Assembly (NCBI RefSeq): GCF_017161445.1 | Contig: NZ_CP071060.1 | Location: 186,001-250,000, forward strand | Source of the DNA: Niveibacterium microcysteis | GTDB taxonomy: Bacteria; Pseudomonadota; Gammaproteobacteria; Burkholderiales; Rhodocyclaceae | Direction of reading: 5' to 3' | Length of the DNA: 64,000 nucleotides | Part shown: piece after piece, positions 47,152 through 61,416 of the stretch | How positions within the stretch are numbered: position 1 is the stretch's first letter | Layout of the letters: every line of letters begins with the position of its first letter | Program-made: the position numbers and the translations under genes | Notes under the pieces: generated by a model | Told to the model about the DNA's origin: nothing | Seen by the model: only the letters and a program-made list of their open reading frames with translations | Database searches by the model: none

Positions 47152-47180
47152 TTGACTTCAATCAGCTAAATACCTAAGAT
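47152..47180 (+). promoter_or_regulatory. Sigma-70 promoter of the atp operon
   Basis: TTGACT (47152-47157) and TAAGAT (47175-47180) are separated by an ideal 17 bases, 24 bases before the atpI start. Confidence 0.75.
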
Positions 47181-47204
47181 TGCGTGGTTTTTCGAGGCGC
47201 GCAG

Positions 47205-47567
47205 ATGTTCGCGGCAGTGCAGGGAATGTATAAAGTTATCGTCCTGCAGCTTATGGCCGCACTGATTGGCACCGTTTTAGGAATGGTGGCCTTCGGTACT
47301 CGCGGCGCGCTCTCGGCGGCGTTGGGGGGCGTCGCCTGTGTCCTCCCTGCTTGGCTGTTCGCCATCCGGCTCCATGCTGCTTCGAAGCGCCCAGGCGCTT
47401 CTTATGCGCTGGCCTTTTTTTTGGGCGAACTGATCAAGATTGCCTTGAGTATCGGATTACTGGCTGCGGCCCGCCTGATTTATCCCGACGTCCATTGGGG
47501 CGCGGTGGTCATCGGTTTGGTCGTGACGCTTCAAGCTAACGTTTTCGCTTTTTTGGTTAAAACCTGA
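47205..47567 (+). CDS. atpI: ATP synthase subunit I
   Basis: A 120-residue membrane protein with four hydrophobic segments, placed first in the operon. The motif GALSAALGGVACVLPAWLFA and later FFLGELIKIALSIG are typical of AtpI. It assists Fo c-ring assembly. ATG 47205 follows CGAGG; an in-frame ATG at 47226 is a less likely start. Confidence 0.87.
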   Translation: MFAAVQGMYKVIVLQLMAALIGTVLGMVAFGTRGALSAALGGVACVLPAWLFAIRLHAASKRPGASYALAFFLGELIKIALSIGLLAAARLIYPDVHWGAVVIGLVVTLQANVFAFLVKT

Positions 47568-47568
47568 C

Positions 47569-48429
47569 ATGGCCACCGGACACGAAGCAAGCGCGCCTAC
47601 CGCGGGCGAGTACATCGTTCACCACCTTACCCATAACAACACCACCGGCCACGCACAGCAGAACATCGTCGACTGGAGCGTTCTCAACGTCGACACGCTG
47701 ATCTTCTCGGTCGGCCTGGGTCTGCTGACTGTTTTCCTGTTGTGGCGCGCGGCGTCCAAGGCGACCTCCGGCGTTCCGGGGCGTTTCCAGGCCGCCGTCG
47801 AAATTCTGGTCGAGATGGTTAATGACCAGGCCAAGGGCATCATCCACAGCGCTGAATCGCGCAAATTCGTCGCACCGCTTGCGCTGACCGTGTTCGTCTG
47901 GGTGTTCCTGATGAACTCGATGGACTTCCTTCCGCTCGACCTGCTGCCGATGATCTGGCAGAAGATCAGCGGCAACGAGCACGCCTACCTGCGCGTTGTC
48001 CCCACCGCCGACCTGAACGCGACGCTCGGGATGTCGGCCGGCGTGCTGCTCGTCTGCCTTTACTACAACATCAAGATCAAAGGTCTTGGCGGCTGGGTGC
48101 ATGAACTGTTCGCAGCGCCGTTCGGCGACAAGTGGTTCCTGTACCCGATCAACTTCCTGATGCAGATGATCGAGTTCGCCGCGAAGACGATTTCGCACGG
48201 CATGCGACTGTTCGGCAACATGTACGCAGGCGAGCTGCTGTTCATGCTGATCGCGCTGATGGGCGCCGCCTGGGGTACGTCGGGTGTCGCGGGTCCGCTG
48301 CTTTGGGCGGGCCATGTGCTGGCGGGCTCCGCCTGGGCGATCTTCCACATTCTGATCGTTGCACTGCAGGCCTTCATTTTCATGATGCTGACGCTTGTTT
48401 ACGTCGGTCAGGCTCACGAAAGCCACTGA
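47569..48429 (+). CDS. atpB: ATP synthase Fo subunit a
   Basis: A 286-residue Fo subunit a. The conserved stator arginine lies in the helix AKTISHGMRLFGNMYAGELLFML, in the expected C-terminal half. It forms the proton half-channels with subunit c. It begins one base after atpI. Confidence 0.96.
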   Translation: MATGHEASAPTAGEYIVHHLTHNNTTGHAQQNIVDWSVLNVDTLIFSVGLGLLTVFLLWRAASKATSGVPGRFQAAVEILVEMVNDQAKGIIHSAESRKFVAPLALTVFVWVFLMNSMDFLPLDLLPMIWQKISGNEHAYLRVVPTADLNATLGMSAGVLLVCLYYNIKIKGLGGWVHELFAAPFGDKWFLYPINFLMQMIEFAAKTISHGMRLFGNMYAGELLFMLIALMGAAWGTSGVAGPLLWAGHVLAGSAWAIFHILIVALQAFIFMMLTLVYVGQAHESH

Positions 48430-48484
48430 CACTAGCGTTGCACCGAAAGCAGTAAGTTTTTTGATTCAACCCCACTTTTTCTGA

Positions 48485-48745
<261 letters not shown>

Positions 48746-48782
48746 TCCGGTTCATTCCTTCCACTGATTCGGGAGTGATGCC

Positions 48783-49253
48783 GTGAATCTGAACGCAACG
48801 CTGTTTGCCCAGCTCGTTGTGTTCTTCGTGCTGGCGCTGGTCACGATGAAATTCGTGTGGCCGCCGATCGCGAAGGCACTCGACGAGCGTGCGAAGAAAA
48901 TCGCCGACGGGCTCGCCGCTGCGGACAAGGCCAAGACCGATCTCGCTCTGGCCGAGAAAAAGGTTGTCGACGAACTGCGCAAGGCGCGCGAGTCCGCAAC
49001 CGATGTCCGTGCCGGAGCCGAGAAGCAGGCTGCCGCTCTGATCGATGAAGCCCGTAGCGAAGCGACACGTATTGTCGCTGCCGCCCGCGAGGCCGCCGAG
49101 AAGGAAGCTGGCGCCGCCATGCAGAAAGCCAAGGAAGGGTTGCGCGAGCAAGTCGCCCAACTCGCCGTGGCCGGTGCAGAGCGGATCCTGCGCAAGGAAA
49201 TCAACGCCCAAGTCCACGCCGACCTGCTGGCCAACCTGAAACAGGAACTGTAA
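48783..49253 (+). CDS. atpF: ATP synthase Fo subunit b
   Basis: A 156-residue peripheral stalk subunit. One N-terminal membrane helix ([20 protein letters not shown]) leads into a long Ala/Glu/Lys-rich coiled coil. GTG is used as start, at 48783, after GGGAGTG. Confidence 0.95.
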   Translation: MNLNATLFAQLVVFFVLALVTMKFVWPPIAKALDERAKKIADGLAAADKAKTDLALAEKKVVDELRKARESATDVRAGAEKQAAALIDEARSEATRIVAAAREAAEKEAGAAMQKAKEGLREQVAQLAVAGAERILRKEINAQVHADLLANLKQEL

Positions 49254-49259
49254 GACGCC

Positions 49260-49793
49260 ATGGCCGAAAACGTCACCGTCGCGCGCCCTTACGCCGAAGC
49301 GGCGTTCAAGCTGGCACGTGAAGCCAACGCTCTCGAAGCGTGGGCTCAGGCGCTAGCGCGCCTGGCGGCGGTCGCAGGCGAACCGCGTATCCGGGAAAAC
49401 CTCGGCGATCCGCGCGTCACGGCTGCTGAAGCCGCACGCGTATTCGTCGAGGTCGCAGGCGACCTCACCGCCGACCAGAAGAACTTCGTCAATGTGCTTG
49501 CTGAAAACGAGCGCCTGATTGTTCTTCCGGAGATCCTTTCGCTTTTCGTCGCGCAGAAAGATGCGCACGAAGGCGTCAAGGATGCCTTGGTGAGTTCCGC
49601 TTTCCCGATTGATGCCGCAACGCTTGCGCGCCTGGTTGCCGACCTTGAAAACCGCTTCAAGGCAAAGGTCAAGGCTACCGTGCAGATCGACCCTGAACTG
49701 ATCGGCGGAGTGAAGATCGCCGTCGGCGACGAAGTGATCGATGCCTCGGTCCGCGGCAAGCTGGCCGCGATGGCCGCCGCGCTACAGAATTAG
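49260..49793 (+). CDS. atpH: ATP synthase F1 subunit delta
   Basis: A 177-residue delta subunit. [14 protein letters not shown] at the start and the C-terminal [25 protein letters not shown] are characteristic. It joins the F1 head to the peripheral stalk. It starts six bases after atpF. Confidence 0.95.
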   Translation: MAENVTVARPYAEAAFKLAREANALEAWAQALARLAAVAGEPRIRENLGDPRVTAAEAARVFVEVAGDLTADQKNFVNVLAENERLIVLPEILSLFVAQKDAHEGVKDALVSSAFPIDAATLARLVADLENRFKAKVKATVQIDPELIGGVKIAVGDEVIDASVRGKLAAMAAALQN

Positions 49794-49804
49794 GAGCTCT
49801 AGGT

Positions 49805-51343
<1,539 letters not shown>

Positions 51344-51358
51344 GAGGCGGAGAGCGAC

Positions 51359-53657
<2,299 letters not shown>

Positions 53658-53716
53658 GGCGCAGGTTTGCGCGCTCCGTGTAAGCGGGGCGCGCGACCTA
53701 GAGCGGAGAAAAGCAA

Positions 53717-54142
53717 ATGGCAATGACGGTTCATGTCGACGTGGTCAGCACCGAAGAGCAGATCTTTTCGGGTCTGGCTGAAGCTGTCGCGCTGCCGGGT
53801 GAAGCGGGCGAGCTGGGCATCCTGCCTGGCCACACGCCGCTGCTGACCCGGATCCGTCCTGGCGCGGTGCGTCTGAAGCTGCCGAACCAGGAGCACGACG
53901 AGCTGATCTTCGTCGCTGGCGGCGTCCTTGAGGTGCAGCCGGGTTTGGTGACGGTGCTTGCGGACACGGCAATCCGTGGTCGCGATCTGGACGAAGCCAA
54001 GGCGATGGAAGCCAAGCGTCAGGCCGAAGAGGCGCTGTCGAACCAGGAGTCGAAGCTCGACTACGCACGTGCCCAGGCCGAACTGGCCGAAGCCGCTGCG
54101 CAGCTGGCGATGATCGAGCGGATGAAGAAGCGCGGTCACTGA
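53717..54142 (+). CDS. atpC: ATP synthase F1 subunit epsilon
   Basis: A 141-residue epsilon subunit with beta-sandwich N-terminus ([15 protein letters not shown]) and two C-terminal helices. It inhibits ATP hydrolysis. It closes the operon, followed directly by a terminator. Confidence 0.95.
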   Translation: MAMTVHVDVVSTEEQIFSGLAEAVALPGEAGELGILPGHTPLLTRIRPGAVRLKLPNQEHDELIFVAGGVLEVQPGLVTVLADTAIRGRDLDEAKAMEAKRQAEEALSNQESKLDYARAQAELAEAAAQLAMIERMKKRGH

Positions 54143-54165
54143 TTCGCGGACAAACGCAAAATCCC

Positions 54166-54193
54166 AACAAGGGCAGCGAAAGCTGCCCTTGTT
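54166..54193 (+). terminator. Hairpin terminator of the atp operon
   Basis: AACAAGGGCAGC (54166-54177) pairs perfectly with GCTGCCCTTGTT (54182-54193) across a GAAA tetraloop. Confidence 0.75.
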
Positions 54194-54334
54194 CATTTCC
54201 GCTTACACCCGGTGACGATCAACCCCCGAAAATCCACCCGGTCGGCGCGCGCCGCGACAGGCATACTTAGTTCGCCGCGTAACCAAACAGAAGCGCACAG
54301 CTCGAACGCGGCATGAACAACGGACCTGCTGCGA

Positions 54335-55732
54335 ATGACACGACATCCTGCGCCCCCACGCCCCCGGCTCTTTGCCATCACCTGGCCGATCTTCTCCGAA
54401 CACCTGCTTCATGCCTCGGTTGGCCTCCTGTTCGTATGGCTGACCGCGCGGATCTCTGACGACACCGCTGCCGCATTCGGTCTGTCGAACCAGATCATGG
54501 CGTTCTTCATCATCCTGTTCCGGCTTATCGGCGTTGGTGCGAGTGTGGTGATTACGCAGTATCTGGGCGCGGGTGATCGCAAGGGGGCGGAACGCATCGC
54601 GCGTGCGAGCCTTGCGGCCGCGGTGTGGCTTGGCCTGCTATCGGCCGCGATCGTCGGCTTTGGCGCCGGCCCGCTGCTGAGTCTGATGAAGCTGCCGCCG
54701 GCGTTGCGGCCAGAAGCCCAGCCCTACCTCGTGATCCTCGGTGTGGTACTCGCGGTCGATGCAATCATCGCGACCATGTCCTCAGTGCTGCGGGCCTACA
54801 CCTTCACCCGCGATACGCTGCGTTTGATGCTGGCGATGTACGCCCTCTCGCTGCTCGCGGGCCTACCGTTGATGTTCGGCTGGGGGCCGGTGCCGCGCCT
54901 GGGTTTGGTCGGGATCGGACTTGGCTTCCTGCTTGCACGGGTGGCATCGCTTGCGATGCACATCTGGCTGTGGCGGCAGCGTCTGGCCGTTACGCCCAGC
55001 AGAACGGACTGGCTCATCGTGCGGCGGGCCGAACTTGGAGAAATGGCGCATATCGGTCTGCCGGGCGCCGGCGAGAACGTCGCCTATCGCATCGCGTTTA
55101 CCTGGGTACTGGCCTTCGTCGCTGCCATGGGGTCGGGCGAACTGGCGACTCATACCTACCTGCTGCAAGTCAGCTATTTCATCCTGCTGACTGGCCTGGC
55201 GATCGGCTTTGGCACCGAGATCGTGGTCGGGCATCAGATTGGCGCCGGCCACCTGCATGACGCGAACCGCGTAGTACGTAAAGCCTTGCTATGGGGCTTT
55301 GCCGCGTCGACAACGCTGGCGCTGCTCGCTGCGCTTTCGGGGAAAGCGATCTTTACGTTCTTTACTGACGATCCGCGAATCATTGCCGCAGGGAGTCAGT
55401 TGCTGTGGGTGGTGGTGTTGCTGGAACCGGGGCGGACATTCAATCTGGTCGTGATCAATGCACTGCGCGCCACCGGCGACGCGCGTTTCCCGGTGGGCTT
55501 CGGCGTCTTCTCGATGTTCGGCGTGGCGGTGGGCGTAGCGTGGCTGCTGGGTGTGCATGCCGGTTGGGGCCTGCTTGGCGTATGGCTCGCGATGGCGGCA
55601 GATGAGTGGGTGCGCGGCATTGCGATGTTCATCCGCTGGCGACTGCTGGCATGGGTGCCCCATGCTCGCGCGACACGCCGCCGAATTCAGGCGCAGCAGC
55701 CGTGCTACCCGGAGCCGGTTCAGGCGACCTGA
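54335..55732 (+). CDS. MATE family multidrug/organic cation efflux transporter
   Basis: A 465-residue inner-membrane protein with about 12 hydrophobic segments in two homologous halves (FSEHLLHASVGLLFVWLTA; AGENVAYRIAFTWVLAFVA). The MATE fold exports cationic drugs or metabolites in exchange for protons or sodium ions. Substrate is not readable. It is not clearly co-transcribed with neighbours. Confidence 0.9.
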   Translation: MTRHPAPPRPRLFAITWPIFSEHLLHASVGLLFVWLTARISDDTAAAFGLSNQIMAFFIILFRLIGVGASVVITQYLGAGDRKGAERIARASLAAAVWLGLLSAAIVGFGAGPLLSLMKLPPALRPEAQPYLVILGVVLAVDAIIATMSSVLRAYTFTRDTLRLMLAMYALSLLAGLPLMFGWGPVPRLGLVGIGLGFLLARVASLAMHIWLWRQRLAVTPSRTDWLIVRRAELGEMAHIGLPGAGENVAYRIAFTWVLAFVAAMGSGELATHTYLLQVSYFILLTGLAIGFGTEIVVGHQIGAGHLHDANRVVRKALLWGFAASTTLALLAALSGKAIFTFFTDDPRIIAAGSQLLWVVVLLEPGRTFNLVVINALRATGDARFPVGFGVFSMFGVAVGVAWLLGVHAGWGLLGVWLAMAADEWVRGIAMFIRWRLLAWVPHARATRRRIQAQQPCYPEPVQAT

Positions 55733-55738
55733 TGTGCG

Positions 55739-56203
55739 TCAATCGGTTGGCAGGAAGAGGGTCTCTTTGACCTCTTCCATGACCACATAGCTGCGCGACT
55801 CGGCCGCCGCGGGCAGGCGGTTCAGAACGTGACCCAGCAGGCGCCGGTAGTCCGCCATCTCGGTAATGCGCGCCTTGATCAAGTAGTCGTAGTCGCCGGA
55901 TACGAGGTGGCATTCCATCACCTCGGGCAGCCAGGCCAATGCGCGCTTGACCTCGTCGAACAGCTCGCCGGATTTCGACGCGAGCCGGATCTCTACGAAC
56001 ACGAGAAGGTTGAGCCCGAGCGCGCGCGGATCGACCCTCGCATGGTACCCGGTAATGACCTTCTCGCGCTCCATCCGCTTCACCCGTTCGGCGACGGGGG
56101 TGGTCGACAGCCCGACACGTTCAGCGAGTTCCGTCATCGTGACGCGGCCGTCCTGCTGCAGCACATCGAGGATCTTCCGGTCGATCTTATCGAGTTGGCG
56201 CAT
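55739..56203 (-). CDS. Lrp/AsnC-family transcriptional regulator
   Basis: A 154-residue regulator with N-terminal helix-turn-helix (MTELAERVGLSTTPVAERVKR) and a C-terminal ACT-like RAM domain (SGDYDYLIKARITEMADYR). Start 56203 is where homology begins (MRQLDKIDRKIL). It is divergent from dadA with a 132-base shared region, the usual arrangement for the alanine-responsive regulator of D-amino-acid dehydrogenase. Confidence 0.92.
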   Translation of the reverse strand: MRQLDKIDRKILDVLQQDGRVTMTELAERVGLSTTPVAERVKRMEREKVITGYHARVDPRALGLNLLVFVEIRLASKSGELFDEVKRALAWLPEVMECHLVSGDYDYLIKARITEMADYRRLLGHVLNRLPAAAESRSYVVMEEVKETLFLPTD

Positions 56204-56335
56204 ATTTCCCTGTTCATGTCGCGCATGCCCGAAGATTGGGCGCAAAGACCACTTTAATGCACCTAAACGTTAGTGAATAGCACTGCCTTGGCGTCAATAG
56301 ACTAGCAACATCAAAGTCTGGCTAAGGGATTGGCG

Positions 56336-57634
56336 ATGAAAGTCTTGGTTCTTGGTGGTGGCGTGATCGGTGTCAGCACCGCCTACTACCTCGCTCGTGG
56401 TGGCGCCGAGGTTACGGTGATCGATCGGCAAGCTGGCGTGGCTCTTGAAACAAGCTTTGCCAATGCGGGTCAGGTGTCGCCAGGCTACTCGACGCCCTGG
56501 GCGGCGCCCGGGATTCCGCTCAAGGCCATGAAGTGGCTCTTCCAGAAACACGCCCCGCTGGCGATCCGCCCGGACGGCAGTCTGTTCCAGCTGCGCTGGA
56601 TGTTGCAGATGCTGGCCAACTGCAACACCCGCAGCTACAGCGAAAACAAGGCGCGAATGTTGCGACTGGCGGAGTACTCGCGCGACTGCTTGCGCGAGCT
56701 GCGCAGAGAGACGGGCATCACCTACGAGGAGCGCAGCCGCGGCACCCTGCAGCTATTCCGCTCGGAAGCCCAGGTGGACGCGGCGCAGCGCGATGTGCAG
56801 GTGCTACGCGAGCTAGGCGTTGAGCATGAGCTGCTCGATCGCGCTGGTCTGGCGACCGCGGAACCCGCACTGGTCCGCGTATCGGATCGTCTGGTCGGCG
56901 GGCTGCGCCTGCCTAACGACGAGACCGGCGATTGCCAACTCTTTACTGCGCGCCTCGCTGCACTGGCGGCGGGGCTGGGTGTCCGCTTCCAAATGACTGC
57001 CACGATCGATGGTTTCGACGTGGAAGCCGGGCGCATCAGCGCGGTGCGCGTGGGGGGCGAACGCCTCACCGCAGATCGCGTCGTGCTCGCCGCAGGCAGC
57101 TACTCGCGAGGCCTGTTGAAATCGATAGGTGTGAGCATTCCGGTCTATCCGGTGAAGGGCTATTCGCTCACGGTGCCCTTGATCGACGCCGAGCGCGCAC
57201 CGGTTTCGACCGTGCTCGATGAGACCTACAAGATCGCGATCACCCGTTTCGACGACCGCATCCGCGTTGGCGGGATGGCGGAGCTGGCGGGCTTCGACCT
57301 GGGTCTCAATCCGAAGCGCCGCGCCACGTTGGAGATGGTCACCCATGACCTCTTCCCGGGCGGCGGCGATCTACCTCGCGCGGAGTTCTGGACCGGCTTG
57401 CGCCCGATGACGCCAGACGGCACGCCGATTGTTGGGGCCACACCGATTCAGAACCTCTACCTTAACACTGGGCACGGCACCCTCGGCTGGACGATGGCGA
57501 CTGGCTCCGGCCAGCTGATGGCGGACCTGGTGCTCGGGCGGCGTCCGGCGATTCGCGCCGACGACCTCTCACTTGCACGCTACGCCTCGCCGCGTGACGT
57601 TGCCGCTGTCACGCCGGGCACCGTAACGGCCTGA
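56336..57634 (+). CDS. dadA: D-amino-acid dehydrogenase small subunit
   Basis: A 432-residue FAD-dependent oxidase. The FAD motif [19 protein letters not shown] is at residues 5-23, and [20 protein letters not shown] closes the FAD site. It oxidises D-alanine and other D-amino acids to keto acids, passing electrons to the respiratory chain. ATG 56336 follows AAGGGA. Regulated most probably by the divergent AsnC-type gene. Confidence 0.93.
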   Translation: MKVLVLGGGVIGVSTAYYLARGGAEVTVIDRQAGVALETSFANAGQVSPGYSTPWAAPGIPLKAMKWLFQKHAPLAIRPDGSLFQLRWMLQMLANCNTRSYSENKARMLRLAEYSRDCLRELRRETGITYEERSRGTLQLFRSEAQVDAAQRDVQVLRELGVEHELLDRAGLATAEPALVRVSDRLVGGLRLPNDETGDCQLFTARLAALAAGLGVRFQMTATIDGFDVEAGRISAVRVGGERLTADRVVLAAGSYSRGLLKSIGVSIPVYPVKGYSLTVPLIDAERAPVSTVLDETYKIAITRFDDRIRVGGMAELAGFDLGLNPKRRATLEMVTHDLFPGGGDLPRAEFWTGLRPMTPDGTPIVGATPIQNLYLNTGHGTLGWTMATGSGQLMADLVLGRRPAIRADDLSLARYASPRDVAAVTPGTVTA

Positions 57635-57685
57635 ACTCACAGGCCCGGCGCCTGCACCAACGCGGCGCATCGCAGACCTGACAGG

Positions 57686-57711
57686 ACGCCCCACCCACGT
57701 GGGGCGTTTTC
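57686..57711 (+). terminator. Rho-independent terminator after dadA
   Basis: ACGCCCCAC (57686-57694) pairs with GTGGGGCGT (57699-57707), followed by TTTTC. Confidence 0.85.
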
Positions 57712-58118
57712 ATTTGGGCGGCCGGATCGCCGGCAGGCGGGTATCGCCACGCGGTGTACGGCCCGGAACTCGGCGGTCGCGCTGCGCTGCAACCCGGGTC
57801 AGCTCAAACCGGCCTCACTTTTCCCTGCTGCCCCGCCTTGCCTGGCACGCCCCTTGCGACACTGCCTGTGCAGGTGTCCGGATACGTACATTCCGCGCTT
57901 TTCGGTGCCCCGCGCTGGGGCATAATGCCCGACGCCTTGCCGCATTGGGTAACATGGCGCGGCCGTTGGGCGATCCGGATGCCCGCTTGGGTGGATCGTC
58001 GTTGACCCCCGCTCGTATCGTTATTCAACGCGACGCGGCCGCACCGGCTTGCCGGACGGCGCGTGCGCATTTCGATCAGCCTTGCACCAGTTCGTTTTCT
58101 CAACAGGAGGAACAGCTC
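57712..58118. other. Leader of the liv operon
   Basis: No gene is supported between the dadA terminator and livK. A possible -10 CATAAT lies at 57921-57926 but no good -35 was found. A long frame through this stretch is an upstream extension of livK with no protein character. The Shine-Dalgarno AGGAGG is at 58105-58110. Confidence 0.55.
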
Positions 58119-59234
58119 ATGAAGAAGACCGTTATTGCCCTCGCCGTATTGGGGCTCGGAATTTCCGCCGCCCAGGCCCAGGAAGTCATCAAGATCGGCC
58201 ACGTCGGTCCGCTGACCGGCAACATCGCGCACCTCGGCAAGGACAATGAGAACGGCGCCAAACTGGCCGTTGAGGAATACAACGCCAAGGGCATCAAGAT
58301 CGGCGGTAAGGCAGTCAAGTTCGAACTCATCGGTGAAGACGATGCGGCCGACCCGAAGACGGGCACCACGGTTGCGCAGCGCCTGGTCGATGCCGGCGTG
58401 AAGGGCGTTGTCGGCCACCTGAACTCGGGCACCACGATCCCGGCTTCGCGTATCTATGATCAGGCTGGCATCCCGGTCATCACGCCGTCGGCGACCAACC
58501 CGAAGCTGACCCAACAGGGTTACAAGGGCGTCTTCCGTACCATCGCCAACGACGTGCAGCAAGGCGCTGTGATCGGCAAGTACTCGGCGCAAAAGCTGGG
58601 CAAGAAGGTCGCCATCATCGATGACCGTACGGCCTATGGTCAGGGCCTCGCGGACGAGGTGGACAAGGGTGTGAAGGCTGGCGGCGGCACCGTGGTTGCA
58701 CGTGAGTTCACGAACAACCAGGCCACCGATTTCATGGCGATTCTCACCAAGATCAAGGCCACCAACCCGGATGTGATCGTCTACTCGGGCATGGACGCGC
58801 AAGGCGGCCCGATGCTCAAGCAGTTGAAGCAACTGGGCATCACCGCAAAGTGGATCACCGGCGACGGCGGTTGCACCGGCGAGATCATCAAGCTGGCGGG
58901 CGATGCGATCGGCCCGAACGACTATTGCACCCAGGCTGGCCTGCCGCTCGAGCAGATGCCGGGCGGCAAGGACTTCAAGGAGCGCTTCAAGAAGAAGTTC
59001 GGCGCCGATGTTCAGATCTACGCGCCGTATGCGTACGACGCTGCTGCCGCGATCATCGAGGCAATGAAGAAGGCAAACTCTTCCGATCCGGCGAAGTACC
59101 TGCCGGCGCTGAAGGCCAGCAACTTCAAGAGCGTAACCGGCACGATCGCGTTTGACGACAAGGGCGACATCAAGAACGGTGCTGTCACCGTCTATCAGTT
59201 TGAAAACGGTGCCTGGAAGGCGCTGAAGAACTGA
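58119..59234 (+). CDS. livK: Branched-chain amino acid ABC transporter substrate-binding protein
   Basis: A 371-residue periplasmic binding protein of the LIV type. A signal peptide (MKKTVIALAVLGLGISAAQA) precedes the mature IKIGHVGPLTGNIAHLG. The typical segment NSGTTIPASRIYDQAGIP and YGQGLADEV are present. It binds leucine, isoleucine, valine or related compounds. ATG 58119 lies 8 bases after AGGAGG. It heads the liv operon; the tandem hairpins after it may allow higher expression than the permeases. Confidence 0.92.
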   Translation: MKKTVIALAVLGLGISAAQAQEVIKIGHVGPLTGNIAHLGKDNENGAKLAVEEYNAKGIKIGGKAVKFELIGEDDAADPKTGTTVAQRLVDAGVKGVVGHLNSGTTIPASRIYDQAGIPVITPSATNPKLTQQGYKGVFRTIANDVQQGAVIGKYSAQKLGKKVAIIDDRTAYGQGLADEVDKGVKAGGGTVVAREFTNNQATDFMAILTKIKATNPDVIVYSGMDAQGGPMLKQLKQLGITAKWITGDGGCTGEIIKLAGDAIGPNDYCTQAGLPLEQMPGGKDFKERFKKKFGADVQIYAPYAYDAAAAIIEAMKKANSSDPAKYLPALKASNFKSVTGTIAFDDKGDIKNGAVTVYQFENGAWKALKN

Positions 59235-59243
59235 TGTGCCGAG

Positions 59244-59321
59244 GTGCGCACCGTCCGGTGCGCACTAACGCGGCTTGACCCAGCGACGGGTTAGGGGGCT
59301 GCGCCCTGCGGTGCGCAGCCC
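59244..59321 (+). promoter_or_regulatory. Two tandem hairpins between livK and livH
   Basis: GTGCGCACCG (59244-59253) pairs with CGGTGCGCAC (59256-59265), and GGGCTGCGC (59296-59304) pairs with GCGCAGCCC (59313-59321), the latter followed by TTTCC. They lie between the binding-protein gene and the permease genes. Their likely role is partial termination or message stabilisation so that LivK exceeds its partners. Confidence 0.6.
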
Positions 59322-59367
59322 TTTCCAGATCGGGGCCGTGTGTTTTTCCGCGAGGATTCCTCCCGTG

Positions 59368-60300
59368 ATGCAAACCCTGCTTCAACAGATCATCAACGGC
59401 CTTGTGGTCGGCAGCGTCTATGCTGTCGTCGCGCTGGGCTACACGATGGTGTACGGCATTCTTGGCCTGATCAACTTCGCCCACGGCGATGTCTTGATGG
59501 TCGGCGCCCTCGTCGCTTACACGGCCATCACTTTCTTTCAGGCGGCCATTCCGGGCCTCAGCCCGATCGTCTATTTCGCGCTCGGCTTGATGGTGGCGAT
59601 GCCGGCCTGCATGGCGATCGGCTACACGATCGAACGCACCGCATACCGACGTCTGCGCAATGCGCCGCGTCTGGCGCCGCTGATCACTGCGATCGGCGTT
59701 TCGTTTCTGTTGCAGACCCTCGCGATGATCATCTGGGGCCGCAACTATCACAGCTTCCCGCAACTGATTCAGACCGCGCCGATCGAGGTCGTGACCGGCG
59801 TGTTCATGACGCCGGTGCAGATGACCACCGTGGGCCTTTCGGCCGCGATGATGGTCGGCCTCGTGCTGCTGGTGACGCGCACCAACATGGGCCGCGCGAT
59901 GCGCGCGACCGCCGAGAACCATCGCGTCGCGAGCCTGATGGGGGTGGACACCAACGGCATCATCGCGCTGACCTTCATCATCGGCTCGGCACTGGCTGCA
60001 GTGGCCGGTGTGATGATCGCCTCGAACTACGGCGTCGCACACTATTCGATGGGCTTCATGCCGGGGCTCAAGGCCTTTACGGCAGCGGTGCTCGGTGGCA
60101 TCGGCAACCTTGCCGGGGCCATGGTCGGCGGCATCGTGCTCGGTCTGGTCGAGGCGATCGGCGCGGGCTACATCGAGACATGGAGCGGTGGCTGGCTCAA
60201 CTCCAGCTACCAGGACATCTTCGCCTTCATCATCCTCGGCATCGTGCTGATCTTCCGCCCCACTGGCCTGCTCGGCGAGCGTGTGGCCGACCGTGCGTAA
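59368..60300 (+). CDS. livH: Branched-chain amino acid ABC transporter permease LivH
   Basis: A 310-residue inner-membrane permease. The N-terminus QQIINGLVVGSVYAVVALG and the segment AVLGGIGNLAGAMVGGIVLG are typical of LivH. ATG 59368 is the start; the GTG directly before is also in frame. It forms the translocation pore with LivM. Confidence 0.93.
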   Translation: MQTLLQQIINGLVVGSVYAVVALGYTMVYGILGLINFAHGDVLMVGALVAYTAITFFQAAIPGLSPIVYFALGLMVAMPACMAIGYTIERTAYRRLRNAPRLAPLITAIGVSFLLQTLAMIIWGRNYHSFPQLIQTAPIEVVTGVFMTPVQMTTVGLSAAMMVGLVLLVTRTNMGRAMRATAENHRVASLMGVDTNGIIALTFIIGSALAAVAGVMIASNYGVAHYSMGFMPGLKAFTAAVLGGIGNLAGAMVGGIVLGLVEAIGAGYIETWSGGWLNSSYQDIFAFIILGIVLIFRPTGLLGERVADRA

Positions 60301-60315
60301 CGCGGGGACGCAGAC

Positions 60316-61416
60316 ATGAACGATATTTCGCAAGCCATTCCGTTTCTGGGTAAGCGCAACCCGAAGGCAGCGCTGGTCGCGCTGGTTGTGATCGCGCTCG
60401 TCTCACCGGTTGTTGCCGCGATGTTCGGCAATACCTGGGTGCGCATCCTGAACTTCGCGATGCTCTACATCCTGCTGTCGATCGGCCTCAACCTGGTGGT
60501 CGGCTTCGCGGGGCTACTCGATTTGGGGTACATCGCGTTCTACGCCGTCGGCGCCTACACCTGGGCTTTCCTCGCGTCGCCCCACTTCGGGCTGCATTTG
60601 CCCTTCTGGATCGTGTTGCCGCTCGGCGCCGGGTTTGCCGCGCTCGCCGGCATCGCCTTGGGCTTCCCGACCTTGAGGCTGCGCGGCGACTATCTCGCGA
60701 TCGTGACCTTGGGTTTCGGCGAGATCGTCCGGATCTTCATGAACAACCTGACGCACCCGGTCAACATCACCAACGGCCCGCAAGGCATCGATCAGATCGA
60801 CGGCATGTCCTTGTTCGGGCTCGACCTGAACCGCGGCCTGCAGATCACCGAAGGCTTCCAGATCAAGTCGCTGTTCCTCTACTACTACGTGTTCCTCGCC
60901 TTCGTCGTGCTCGCGGTGATCCTGGTCAAACGCATTCAGGTTTCGCGAATCGGGCGTGCGTGGGCTGCGATCCGCGATGACGAACTCGCCGCTAAGGCGA
61001 TCGGCATCAACACGCGCAACCTCAAGCTGCTGGCCTTTGCGATGGGCGCGACCTTTGGTGGCGTGTCCGGTGGCCTGTTCGGCGCGTTTCAGGGCTTCGT
61101 CAGTCCCGAGAGCTTCACGCTGATGGAGTCGATCGCGATCCTGACGATGATCGTGTTCGGTGGCATGGGCAACCTTGCCGGCGTCATCGTTGGCGCGCTG
61201 GCGCTCTCCTTCCTGCCGGAAGTGCTGCGTTACATCGCCTTGCCGGTGCAGATGGCGATCTTCGGCAAGGTCTTCCTCGATCCTGAAGTGCTGCGCATGC
61301 TGCTGCTCTCGCTTGCCATGATCCTGATGATGCTGCTCAAGCCTGCGGGCCTCGTGCCCGCCCAGTCGCGCTACTCCAAGGCCGATCTGCTCGGCGACAA
61401 GGAGATTGCGCAATGA
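60316..61416 (+). CDS. livM: Branched-chain amino acid ABC transporter permease LivM
   Basis: A 366-residue permease. SIGLNLVVGFAGLLDLGYIA and the EAA-like IFGGMGNLAGVIVG region are recognisable. It starts 15 bases after livH, and its stop overlaps the livG start by an ATGA. Confidence 0.93.
   Translation: MNDISQAIPFLGKRNPKAALVALVVIALVSPVVAAMFGNTWVRILNFAMLYILLSIGLNLVVGFAGLLDLGYIAFYAVGAYTWAFLASPHFGLHLPFWIVLPLGAGFAALAGIALGFPTLRLRGDYLAIVTLGFGEIVRIFMNNLTHPVNITNGPQGIDQIDGMSLFGLDLNRGLQITEGFQIKSLFLYYYVFLAFVVLAVILVKRIQVSRIGRAWAAIRDDELAAKAIGINTRNLKLLAFAMGATFGGVSGGLFGAFQGFVSPESFTLMESIAILTMIVFGGMGNLAGVIVGALALSFLPEVLRYIALPVQMAIFGKVFLDPEVLRMLLLSLAMILMMLLKPAGLVPAQSRYSKADLLGDKEIAQ

Noticed and set aside
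47535..47548. AACGTTTTCG near the atpI end as another LacI-type operator
   Set aside because: Only half of the palindrome matches and it lies inside a coding sequence of an unrelated operon.
57699..58118. Upstream extension of the livK frame
   Set aside because: It starts inside the dadA terminator, is Arg/Pro-rich without domain character, and a strong AGGAGG precedes ATG 58119.
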